The notes beneath the pieces were generated by a model, which ran no database searches, was not told where the DNA came from, and saw nothing but the letters and a program-made list of their open reading frames with translations. A DNA stretch of 64,000 nt from Setoptus koraiensis (Eukaryota; Arthropoda): positions 7,130,001-7,194,000 of the forward strand of contig CM106585.1 of the NCBI GenBank assembly GCA_048013815.1, given 5' to 3'. Made by a program: the position numbers and the translations under genes. This document shows, piece after piece, positions 53,025-64,000 of this stretch (positions are counted from its first letter, which is position 1; the number at the start of each line of letters is the position of its first letter).

Positions 53025-53413
53025 GTAAGTGGCACGCACACACACCAACAGCATCCAATCGACATGACATTGCGATTGCTCACAAGTCGCGGCCATTCAT
53101 TTAACCACTGTCACTTGTGGCCGCTCCACGGAAGGGGCCTCCTTCGAGCTAGACACAGACCGATTAGCCAACTCTAGAGCCAACTCTTTCGTCCGTGTCG
53201 CGGCTACTCCCACATCCGCCAGTTAGACACATGAAACGTTGATCATCAACTGGCCGAGCTTTTGTGGCGGCCATTGCACAAGTGCCCGCTGACCCGTGGG
53301 CCAGCCCGTGATCGGGCCGTATCTGCAATTCGCGACACACCAACCACGCACAGTGGTCAGCCTTATCGGCCGGACACATCGAATCGTTTGAGTGAGTCCA
53401 TTTGAGCATATCT

Positions 53414-53502
53414 CATCGGCCATCAGATATATAATTGAGCCCAATAATTGAGATACGGCCAAATAATTGAGACATGGCCAAATAACTGAGATATGGCCGA
53501 TG
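53414..53502. repeat. Three 20- to 22-base tandem units enclosed by a perfect 10-base inverted repeat
   Basis: CATCGGCCAT at 53414-53423 and ATGGCCGATG at 53493-53502 bracket about three units of a CCAAATAATTGAGATATGG-like sequence. Confidence 0.7.
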
Positions 53503-56500
53503 GTCGTGCAGGCACAATCGAGCCACCAGTGGGCAATTTGGCAATAATGAAACGGAAGCGGTGCACTATGATTTATTGGCGCAATAACCGGAGTCTCGGC
53601 TCGCGCTGCATACAGTCGCTGTGTGAGAGTTGGAAGGACGAGTGTGCTGTCCTGCTGTAAACTGCCACTGCGCTCAGGTGAGCCTAATTGAATTTGAGTT
53701 TATATTGGGCCTGTTATCTCTAGATGTGTGTGTGTGTCGTATTTGTGTCTTTGTGGGCCCACGGTGGCTGTGCCGGCCACCATTAAGACGGCCAGTCAAT
53801 ATTCATATATTTATATAAATCGTCCATTATTGCTCTGTTCAAAGCAAACAAGCAGTTAAAGTTAAAGCTGTGGCCGCTCTTCAATTTGCATGGCGCCACC
53901 GGCCGGCCGGCCAGTAGCCGGCGCGCCATGCAAATCGGTATCGGCCGCCGGCCGGACCGGTCAGTCGCCTCGATTTGCGATTTGCCTTTTGATCTGCTAA
54001 TGACTTCCTCTGATTGCCGTTGATAATTATCATTGTGCTCTCACCTAGTGTCCAGCACTGATAATACTAATAATACTGGCTCTGGACACTAGCCGCTCAC
54101 GCACCTCGGCCGGAATTGCTCGGTTGCTGTAGTGAAGCAACTTGAGGTGGAATGCGAATATCCTACTTGAATCACAATATAACCGTGTCCACCTCCTTCG
54201 CTGCCCTCGCTGCCTTGGCCGCCTGTGCTGCTGCTGCGTCATCGTAGCTGCCTCATTAGCCATAAGCTATACAATATTTGGTTGTTATTTTAAATTTAGC
54301 GACCGCACGAATAATTGTCGGCCGTCAGCGGCAAACGTGCTAGCGTCCGGCCGACAACAAGCCAACAAAACGAGCTAACAAACGCACGCCAGTCGCCTTT
54401 TTTTGACATTGTTCAAGTTGTTTGTCGGTTGCTGGCCGGCACAAGCGACTGTTTTGATAAAAACAATAATTGCCCATCGCTACAAGCGACGTGACTGACC
54501 ACCTATCGCCGTTTGGTGCAACTTTTTAACCGGCCATCCGGCGCACACCGTCGGATATCGCAAAGAGCCTCTCAACGGGCCCCTCTCACAAGTCACTATA
54601 TTTGAGCTTTTGCACACACATTATCGTCGCTGTTGGCGCTGGTAATGAGCGTCACCGGTACATATAGGCACAAACAATGGCCGTTATATCTGTTGTTTAT
54701 AGCTGCGGCTGTTTGGCAAACAATTATAAACAACAGAGCGGCGCTGTTGCCGATGCTTGTTGATCGATGATTGATGATCGAACGGGCCCAATCAAGCCGG
54801 CCCGTTCCCTTGTAAACAATGAATCGAGTTGAATTGAATTCCGCGAACAACAAACAACCCTTTTCGCCCCGCCATTCAGCTGGCAAAAGCTCGCACCATT
54901 CATTGTTCACACTGTTGTTGTACATCTCCCAACATACTGGCCCCGAGCACCAAATTGTGTATCGGTACGCATACAAAATATCCCTACAATATACGCATTG
55001 CAAGTGGCCAGCAAAGATGCGCGCTCTCACCTGTGCGGCCAATCCGGCCGCTCGGATATGGTGGCCGCGCAAACAAACAAAACTGTAACTGTATTTGGTT
55101 TACAGTTGTAGATGACCTTGTGTCTCGCAGCAGCAACATTGACACTGTTTGCGGGCTCTTGATTGGCCTGTTGCGAGCACCACAATTAGATTGTCGAGGC
55201 GCCGCCAGTCGTTGACCCCGCCGGCCACAAATAGCTCGCCTTGTTTGTTTGCCCGTGTGCACTTGAATACTTGCAAGCGCTGTCGAAATAAAGCCGGTCA
55301 GTGGTGAGAAATTCCGATAAGAGCGGCTTACAACGGCGCCCACAAACCTGGTCGAATTGTCACTTTTACTCACTTGCGTTGCTGGTCACTCGTTTGCACC
55401 GACTGTTCGACCATTTGAATATTCGACCGTTCAACTGTTCGACACGTGATGGGGTTGTTTGTGCGATTGCTCGAATGGGGCAGCTCAACTCAAAGCGTTT
55501 CGCAGATAACTGATGAAAATATTGTCAATTTATGCCGCAAAAACATTGCCATTGATGAACGTGCTCGCGCGCGCGCCTATCCTAATGGCGTTGTTTACCC
55601 TTGTACAAGTCAGCTGATTGAGTGTGGCTAAATCTGCGGCCAAATCCGTGAGGCGAGCTGAAGATGATTCAAAACATGATGCTAGTCAGTTGTCAGTTGC
55701 AGCAAGCCCAAGTGGCCGCACAGCCAAGGCGAGTCAAGGTGAGAATTGTCAGAACTCCCATCTATCCAGTTGCACTTGTCAGTGGCGGTGGCTAGTGGCA
55801 CGCCCCGTCGGCAATTGGCCGATAAGTGATCGATGTTGTTGTTGTTGTTGTCGTATTACAATAATAATAATAATAAGTATACGACAACAGCAGCAGCGTC
55901 CATTGTCGATTCTGCGGGGCCGCAAATCATTGTGCGCGCATTAGTATCAATGCGAACGCTTCTTGTTGCTGTTGCTGTTGCTGTTGCTGTTGTGCACAGT
56001 TGATACAAACAACAAACAATGACCACTGGTCAGTTGGTCGTTGCCGCCGCTGGAATGAAGTGGCGCCGCACCAAGTGGCAGATTTAGCACGGTCGTCACA
56101 ACAGCAACAACAACGACAACAACAACAACATGTCTCTGTGAGTGTGTGACCGCGCACAGGTGATCGTGTTTGTCTCTGTTGAGCGACTCACTCCTTGTCA
56201 GTGGTGCCGCCTATTGTCCGATTGGCGATGTTTGCCGGTGTCTCGTTGTGAGAATATCACTGGTCCGCTCGCCGTCGCCCGTGACAGCCCGACCGTTCGG
56301 ACGGCGGGCCGGCCCGCTCGATGGGCGAGGGGGCACTGTTTGGGCTGTGACAGGCGAGCGGTCACGACCAGTGCCAGCGCGAATCATAGTGCCCGACTAG
56401 GCCCATAGGTGACCAGTGCACAAACGGCACAGAGTCCATTTGTGATCAGTGGCGATCGCTTGTGATCGGCACAGACGATATCCGATCGATGTCAGGCTCA

Positions 56501-57391
56501 GGCGAGCAACGGACGGCGACAGATTGATGACCACCTACTTGTAACTTGTTTCACTGCACTTGTCTCTCGCTCACAGTGACCAGTGAGTGACCAGTGGGCA
56601 CACTGTTGCGCAGCCAGTTGACACACAACAGTTGTTGAGTGTGTCCAGCGTCCGGCCAACAGGTGCAAATAATGACATGGCTGCTGGCCGCAAAATAGCA
56701 AGCATCAACAAAAGTAAGAGTAACACATTACAAGTGGCCCTGGCGGCTTGCACGCGAACTAGCGGCGTCGCAAGACACTGTCAGACGAGTGACAGCGACC
56801 GACGGCGAGGGCGAGAGCGAGAGCGTCTGACAAATAGCCCTGTCTCATATTTGCCATTGGTAGCCTACTATTGGTGGCGCAGCGTGCTAGCGGCAGTATC
56901 AGACACTACAATCAATAACACCACAGACCGGCGCACCGCTGCCATGGCAGATGTTATCTGGAGCAAGCGCTTGCGTGGGTGTAGCCAGGGTTGGAGCACC
57001 TCTCATTAGCTGCTTATCGGTTAGAATCTGGCCTCACCAGGTGAATCGTGATGCTTGCTTGTGTGCGGATTGTGTGCAGCAGCAGCAGCAGCGGATTGGC
57101 ACAGAGTGGCGACATTGCACATTCTGGCGAGCAGATAAATTGTGATGGGCTGAGAAGAAGCCATTTAGTTGTACATTTAGTTGTATGAGATGTGCAGCGC
57201 GAGATAACGAGAGCAGTATGTGCCGTTTTATGTTGTCGTCGTCGTCGTCGTTGTGTCGCGTTTATCGGGGGCCTTTGTTTGTGAACTGGCCATTTGTCTA
57301 GCAAAGCGCGTCTAGTCGGCGTGAACGGGCTGCCAGTGCGGCCAGCCGGTGCAGCCCGCAACAGGTCCGTTGCGCTGGCTGCTGATTTATC

Positions 57392-57432
57392 CTAGATTGA
57401 GTAGTTACCTGCGCGCCGGTAACTCAATCTAG
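57392..57432. repeat. Near-perfect hairpin, 15-base stem
   Basis: CTAGATTGAG-TAG-TTACC pairs with GGTAA-CTCAATCTAG. The stem has 15 pairs with a 3-base bulge and a loop of about 8 bases rich in GC. Confidence 0.7.
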
Positions 57433-58196
57433 AGACGGCCCGCGGGTGACATTTTAGTCGGTGTCTCTGCTAGTCACAGTGCACTGAGAGGGGGCATCGG
57501 TCAGTTGATTGGCCGAGTGAACGATGGCGCGATAAACATTCCATAGATTGGATCTATGTGTTTGTACTTAAAAGTGGCGTTGTGGCGCGTTCAATTAGAA
57601 ACGAGCACGGCCGAGTTCCAAGAAATGCTCGCAAGAGAAAACCGTCCGCTGCCACTATGGCCGCTATCGCCACTATCGGCGCTATGTCGTTGTCGCGGTG
57701 CCAGTGGCAGGCAGTCGTGCCAGCCCCGGATCGTGGCAGTTGCTCGCCAGTCTGAGACTTGGCCACAATCGGCCAGAGTTGGCCAGAATCGGCCAGAAGC
57801 GGCAGCGAGCGAACAGCGCCATCGGCAGAGTGACACAAACTAACGGGCGGCAATAATTTTTCGTCGCGCCCGACAGCCAGTTGAACCTGTTGGCGTGCAC
57901 ACGTACTATTATTGAGCGGTGTTGGCCAGTTTTGGCCGGTTTTGGCCGGTTTTGGCCAATGGCAAGGACGGTCGCGCTGGCAGATAGCGATCGCGCCCGC
58001 AAATCGGGTCTCCTCAATTGAATTTGAGTCTCGCTCAGGTGAAATAAATAACAGCCAGTGACTGTTTACTATTTTGCTTAATAAATTTAACGACATTCAA
58101 TGTGTCGCTATTGAATTCTGCCATCCTCTTCTCATGCGCCACCATCGAACAGCAACCGTCACTGGCTGCTATCACTCTTATTCTACAACTTGCAGA

Positions 58197-58216
58197 CTAT
58201 AAGTAATTACTTATAG
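58197..58216. repeat. Perfect 20-base palindrome
   Basis: CTATAAGTAATTACTTATAG equals its own reverse complement and has a TAATTA homeodomain-type core. Confidence 0.8.
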
Positions 58217-58868
58217 ACGACGACGCGCTGCTGCGACACAACATCAGCTCGCACAAACTTATAATATTGATATATCTAAACAACAAACAAATCAACAAGT
58301 ACACAATTAGCTATGCGACACACACACACGGGGGGTCATTGACACGCTCAAATACCTGAGACTCGCCACTGACCAACCAACTTGATCACTAACTTTGCCT
58401 CTAACTCACACTCACCAGTGGTCAGCCGAGACCGGCGCAGCAGCGGCCCGTTATACAGTGATACTATGCGCTATGTAGTCTTGCCAAGCGGCCACCAGCT
58501 GTGCCACGCGAACTTGACTGGTCAATTCTTGAGCGACTTTTGTGCGGCGGACGTGCGAATTGCGCCACCGGCGCCCGCAAACAGTATTGGCTGACCAACC
58601 AAAAGTGGCCCCTGTGCGCCATTGAACGCTTTTCGCGCGCTCTGTGCCTCCAGACCGTTTGCGCGCTGTGCTGGGCCTCTCGGGGCAGGTGACTGTGGCG
58701 GCCAGCCAACAAGTTGTAAGTTTATTTCTGTGGCCGTTATTTGGTCCGTTGGTCCGGCAGCCAGCTTACAGCTGGTGACATAAGAGACATTGCAAAACAT
58801 TTTCATGTTTTACGTTTTACACGCTAACATACGTCGGTTGTTATTCATACATAAAGTTACTCTCGTAG

Positions 58869-58898
58869 TACAAATGTCAAGTTATTCATGAATAGTGA
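58869..58898. repeat. Inverted repeat TTATTCATGAAT-4-ATTCATGAATAA
   Basis: Two 12-base arms are exact reverse complements around a 4-base spacer. Each arm is itself near-palindromic around ATTCATGAAT. Confidence 0.75.
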
Positions 58899-59607
58899 TT
58901 CATGAATAAGTTTACTTGTCAACTGTGTTATTGTGCACAACAATGCACGACGTGCACCAATTGAGGTGCGCAACTGATGCAATTCGCGCACAACTGAGCC
59001 ACAACCCATGATGCAATGCCAAATGATGAGCCAATGCACATACGTGAGGCAAATAGGCGAACAACAAGGGTAAAACTGTTCCAGTTTGTGCGTTTTGTGT
59101 GCCAGTTGTGCTGCTAGCCGAGTACTTGATGAGCTAGTTTACATGAGTGTAATACACCAAGTGTACACACATAAGTGTGTAATAGATGGGAAAATATGTG
59201 CGCGCACATCTGTGCCCCCGACTTGCGTGCGAACTGGCAAATCACACGGCCCTCGATGGGCACTGTGATTGGCACACACGCACAAGCTGACAGTGTCACA
59301 TGAGACAATCAAATGTGGCACACGGAATTATTATTATTATCCGGCTCACTGTGACACTGTTGGCGCAATTAGTGCGCCCACTTCTCGTAACGAGTGGCCG
59401 TTACGAGTTTGGACACTTTGGCCAGCAATCGCGCATTGATATCACATCCTCCAAATGGCGGACGTGTCGCCCGTGCAGCCATTGGCATGGCGAGTGGTCA
59501 GTTCGCGTACTTGGCGCGGCGCGATGCACAGTGCGCTTGATTGTGCAATCGATTGCATCATGCAATTTAAATGCATGCGCCAATGCGATCTGGCCATGTC
59601 ACTTTGC

Positions 59608-59638
59608 AACTTTGTCCATTTGCAAATTGGACAAAGTT
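59608..59638. repeat. Near-perfect palindrome of 31 bases
   Basis: AACTTTGTCCATTTG pairs with CAAATTGGACAAAGTT, with a single extra base in one arm. Confidence 0.75.
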
Positions 59639-60095
59639 TGAGTTTGGATGGTGGGCGAGTCGCTGTTGCTCGTGTCGAGTGCTGCCAATCGAACGCAGCG
59701 ACATCGGCGGACACTTGCATCGAGTGGCGCGATATCTGGTTGGCGCGAGACACGAGATATCGACACAAGTGACAGCGCCGAACGCGGCCACAAAGAGGGA
59801 GCCACGAGCACACTGACAAAAGAGACTCGCTGAGACTGAGCGCTCCGCGGCGGAGGTCTCAAGAGCCGTCGCAAGGCTGTGCGACTGTGGGAGCTGCGTT
59901 CCGTTGCAAGTGGCCGAGCCGTTTAAAAAGCAACTAGTTCCAGTTGATGCGGCTCATGAGCGGCCGCGCTGCCAGTCGCTTCCACAAACAACAGCAAGCA
60001 AAAAGATGATAACAAAGAGCCAATTGGCCAATTCTCTTCTTTGTTGGCTCACTGCTCCTCGTCGCCGGCACATCGCTCATCTGCCCGTTTGCTGG

Positions 60096-60265
60096 CGAAC
60101 ATTCGAACATTCGAACGTTCGAACGTTCGCCAGCTCCAACTTGGAACGTTCGCACACGAGACGCACACACAAACTTTCGAAAGCTTCGAATCGAAGCTCG
60201 AAAGAACGAACATTTGGTGGTATGGTCGCAAGTTGCGATAGAACGAATTCGAATCGAATTTGTGC
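60096..60265. repeat. TTCGAA/GAACGTTC-rich cluster
   Basis: Over 170 bases there are at least nine TTCGAA, GAACGTTC or TTCGAAAG words, several abutting, including a run of three GAANNTTC units at 60103-60126. Confidence 0.7.
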
Positions 60266-60840
60266 TTGCCACCACTCACAACTTGCCGCTGTCGCAGTTG
60301 GCGCGCTGCTCGATACGTGAGCAGCCCATCGCTGTTGTGCTGCTCATATCCACCATTTTGTGCCACTCTTTGTTGTCTGCCGTGTGCTGCTGGCGCTGCT
60401 GCTGCTACGGCCACCACAACAACAGCACCATCACACATTCACTGTACTGGTCACTTTAACTGGCCGGCCAACTAATGAGCTGCCCACAGAATGCCCAATG
60501 GCTGCGCACTGCGCCATGTTTATCGACGCGCCCAACAAATTGCGATCACACTGTTGCCATTTGCTCACCAATTGCCAATTGCTGCTCCTATTGCCCCTTG
60601 CAAATGCCCCATCCATGTCGCGCAAACAACAATCTGGCGCACACTCAAGCGCAGCGTTACCAAATGTGCCCAGTGTGCCCGTGCCAATGGTCATCGCCAC
60701 TGACCATACACAAGCGATCTGAATTCTGCTCTCTTTTCGGCTGTGTGCGACGCGCCTCAGTTACGCGTCTGTGCGTCGCCCACGAGCACGGGCTGTGCAC
60801 GCGGGCCTCACTTGTTGTCGCTCACGCTAGCGATGCGGCG

Positions 60841-60884
60841 GGGAGCTCCCTCCTCCCGCACGGGAGCGGGAAGCTGGCTCCCGC
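60841..60884. repeat. GC-rich overlapping hairpins
   Basis: CTCCCGCACGGGAG is followed directly by GCGGGA-7-TCCCGC, so two mutually exclusive or stacked hairpins can form. Confidence 0.6.
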
Positions 60885-63736
60885 CCGGCAGGAAGGAGCA
60901 ATTCGGGGAGCAACGTATTTGTTGCTGCGTCACTAGCTCGTGGCTCGGGCTATTATTGGAATGGCTTAAATAGCACGACAGCATCATTCAATCTACAGGT
61001 GAGTTTACATTGAAAGCGAGCGAGTGCAACAGGTTATATCGTGTATAATTGGCGTAAGCAATATGATGACGCAAGCGTAAGAATCTAACATCATGGACAT
61101 TTGTGTAATATTTTATTCATTGCCGTTCATTGCGGATAACAATTTCAATATATGGGCTGTGTATCGTTTGGTCGATTAGCATGATAAGATCGACTATTTA
61201 TTGTCGAGTTTCATAAGTCGACTCATTGAATGGTCGCAATGGTCTGATCAGATGGTCGCATTGTTCGCAGTGTCCACTTTGCAAATGATCCACTGCAACT
61301 TGGATCGATCTCTTAAACAGTCGACCTTATGATACTCTGGCCGTCACCCATATGTATGATATAAGCCATGCGCAAGCCTATAACTTACACATATTTGTAC
61401 ATATATTTCATGATGCTATTGTTGTTGCTGCTCATGGCACCTATCCCATGATGGCCGTAAGTCATCATGATGATGGTCACAACAAACGACCATGATTATG
61501 CCGCCGTAAAAGCATACAAAGTTACTCACTCGCTCGCCACAACTCGAGCTATAACGAGCCAACTCATATTCTCACCACTGCCATCGCTTAACATCGACCA
61601 TCAACGCCGCCCAAAGTTTAAGTGATTTCTTTTTATTCCACCCTTTTCAATTTATTCGTACCATATTCATTATTGTCTATTTGTGATGCACAACATGCTC
61701 ATGCCAGCACAAGCGAACAGTCGCACAAATGATTGCGCGATTGCGTCATCTTAGAAACGGCTCACTATGATTGTATATTTTTGATTAGTATTATTAGTGG
61801 TATTAGCCGCCTAATGTGCTCCAATTAGGTTGCTCATCTATTGGTGAGCAGCCGAAATTCATATCGCACCCGAGTGCCACTTTGGCTGCTCGAGCAACAA
61901 GCAACGCGGCCTTTATCAATGGCAATGCTGGTGATATTTACTCATCACGTTACACAACGGCAATCGAAGGATCATCGATGTAAACGAAAACTCTAAACGC
62001 GATATGAAACGCAGTTACGTAAGCGCCAGATAGAGAGTAGACATTGAGTAGAGAGGCCAACATGAGGCGAGCAAGTGGCGCTAATGCTGTTACAATGCAA
62101 ACTGAACAATATAAACCGAAGCGAGTCGGCCAGCGACGGCCAACAAGTGGATCGCTGGCGCGCTAATTGGGTTTGCGTGTCCGCTCGGGCGCGGCGCCCG
62201 AGCCAATAGGACTGATGTGCGTGCCAGTGTCTTTGTACGCACTAAAAACTATAAAACCACTTTGCCGGCCAGAGCCAGTCATTGGTCGGGCCACTCGTCG
62301 AGCTCGTCGGGCTCGTCGGGCTCGTCGGACGGGGCCACCGTTTGGCGCCGCCGTCGCCAGCGCATCCGATAATGGGCCGGTCTCTCAGCGAATTCTCGTG
62401 CGCCGCTGTGCATTTAGCAGAGCGCTGCGATAATAGACCAATAGTCCATCGCACGAATCGTTTATATCTGGCGATCGAATCGCTCTCGATTATAACTCAA
62501 ACTCTCGCTTATGTGGCCGCTCGGCCACACGGGATTACGGCCGTTGTGTGTCTGACAAATAAACGATATTTTAAACGAAATGCGATCAATAATGCGAGTG
62601 TTGTTAACACTCGTTGTTGGCTTGATGATGTGGGCTGCCGGCCAATCATGATGGATTGGCCGACTTGTTGCACGCAGCGGCAGCGCGTGAGCAGTGGTCA
62701 CTCGCTGCGCCGTTGTCCGGTCCAGTTTGGCGCAATTTTGGCGCAATTCGTTGAGCCGGCCGGCCGGCCGGTTGGTCAGCCCGGTCAGGTGGTGGGGCCA
62801 CTTGCACTTGTTGTTGTTGTTGTTGTCGTTGATAACTTGTCAACTTGTGCACTATTTAGTGCGCCATTATTTGCTGTACGCCGGCTGACAGCTTGTCGGC
62901 CGGCGCGCCACAACAGTGACAGGCAGGCTAGTTACGTAAGCATTGCGTGCCGCATTTTGGTCTGTTTGTTTGTTTGTTGCGCGACGACCATACAAGAGCC
63001 ACTGAATGAGCCATCATACATGCGACCAATGGTGAATGGTCAACTTTGGAGCAAAAGGGCCAGCCCATTGAGCGACACAAGTGACCATTGACATAGTCAG
63101 TGTGGCGTGCTGTTGACACACACATTCAAACAACAAGCGATGACACAACAACAAACAACAATTTGCGGCAACTATTGCGTAAGCTCATTAATTAATATCT
63201 GCCAGTTGCTCTTAATGATGGCCGGTTGGATGGCATTGTTTCTTTGTCATGCGACGGTGGCCCGGACATTCCGTGCTTGTGTGTGGTCCGAATGCTGCGA
63301 CTCTCTCAAAGGTCAGCCACTGACCACTCACTGTACGAGACATTGCCGGACAGCCGGATTATGGTTGCAGTGGCCGAGAGATGGATGCCATTTCCATCAC
63401 ACACACGACACACACACACACACACCGTCTATGTAATGTTCTTATAGCGTGAGCCGTATAATTTATCCCCCGCGCCACAACCAGAGAGATGCACACTGTC
63501 GGCACGCATCTCTCGTTGTGGCGGCGCTCGTTGCGCAATCGCCGGCTAACCGGCGATTCTCGATAACAACTAACTCGATAACAGCATTAATAACTTTGAC
63601 CATTGGTCACTTGCAACAAGCAACGAGCACCGATAAGTGATAGTATCAACAGAAGAGTGTAAATAATAAATCATCATTCTCTCTTTTCATCATACTCATT
63701 TTCGCCAACATGCATTATTATGCATCATTGGCGCAG

Positions 63737-64000
63737 GACCCGGTCACTGGTTCGACCCCGACCAGTTGGTCATCGGCGACTACGGTCTCAGCAAGGATCA
63801 GGCCCAGGCTCAGATGGCCATTTGGTCTATTTGGTCGGCCCCATTGTATATGAGCAACGATTTGCGCGACATTGATCCCGATATGCGCAACATTCTGTTG
63901 AATAGGCACGTTTTAGCCATTAATCAGGACGATCTGGGCCTGTTCGGATTGATGGTGCAAGACAAGCGCTCCATTCAGGTGTACGCAAAAACAATCAGAA
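63737..64000 (+). CDS. GH27 glycosidase, exon 4 (continues beyond window)
   Basis: Opens after GCGCAG. With the G from exon 3 it reads GPGHWFDPDQLVIGDYGLS, then QAQMAIWSIWSAPLYMSNDL, LAINQDDLG and SIQVYAKTI. These match GPGHWNDPDMLLIGNFGLS, QMALWTVLAAPLLMSTDL and INQDPLG of NAGA. The frame is open to the last base, so the end of the barrel and the C-terminal beta-sandwich domain lie outside the window. Confidence 0.92.

Larger units (their letters stand above)
53025..63736 (+). other. Intron 3 of the GH27 gene (10.7 kb)
   Basis: No nested gene is supported on either strand; long open frames occur on both strands in GC-rich parts and have no domain features. It contains many E-box words, GGCCGGCC-type palindromes, several strong hairpins and inverted repeats (57392-57432, 58197-58216, 58869-58898, 59608-59638, 60841-60884), a TTCGAA-rich cluster (60096-60265), and an inverted-repeat-bounded minisatellite (53414-53502). 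Confidence 0.55.

Noticed and set aside
60096-60130. Heat-shock element array
   Set aside because: GAANNTTC units are present, but adjacent TTC and GAA abut instead of being two bases apart, so it does not meet the canonical HSE spacing. It is kept only as an unexplained cluster.
48505-63640. Nested genes inside the GH27 introns, suggested by 100-200 codon open frames
   Set aside because: The frames are low-complexity products of GC-rich repeats, none has recognisable motifs, and both strands are equally open.

Overview
This is nuclear DNA of an animal, most likely an arthropod and probably an acariform mite. Compact spliced genes with introns of roughly 90-170 bases sit beside two genes with kilobase-scale flanks or introns. 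The gene set is metazoan (Myc, Mediator, Nup88, collagen prolyl 4-hydroxylase). The first complete gene is a bacterial-type UDP-glycosyltransferase of the kind mites are known to have acquired by horizontal transfer. The species call is inference; the animal call is secure.

Layout. 1-454: edge of an unrecognised membrane-anchored protein. 2.1-3.6 kb: intronless UDP-glycosyltransferase with TATA box and initiator. 4.1-18.4 kb: a block bounded by two inverted copies of a small ubinuclein (HIRA-complex, histone H3.3 chaperone subunit). Inside it lie Nup88 and a tandem array of three paralogous genes. Each array gene encodes an F-box and leucine-rich repeats joined to a degenerate UPF1-type helicase region with no Walker A and no second RecA domain. 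The middle copy has one in-frame stop. 18.4-25.2 kb: GC-rich, satellite-rich DNA without a credible gene. 25.2-27.1 kb: prolyl 4-hydroxylase alpha. 27.4-30.1 kb: four-pass membrane protein and catalase. 31.3-39.5 kb: dense housekeeping cluster of RPSA, mL49, MED11, a mitochondrial intermediate peptidase homologue with its zinc site destroyed, uL15m (MRPL15) and MED27. 40.4-41.4 kb: Myc. 44.9-64 kb: alpha-N-acetylgalactosaminidase/alpha-galactosidase with introns of 6.0 and 10.7 kb separated by a 72-base exon, running off the right edge.

How the genes relate. The housekeeping genes are head-to-head or tail-to-tail neighbours sharing short promoters or overlapping ends, without shared pathway logic apart from two mitochondrial ribosomal proteins, one mitochondrial peptidase homologue and two Mediator subunits. 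The most unusual content is the F-box/UPF1-like array. It looks like a family of SCF substrate receptors that captured the ATPase half of an RNA helicase and lost its catalysis.

Splice junctions were read by eye from GT/AG signals, frame continuity and family similarity. Family calls rest on recalled motifs, not on searches.
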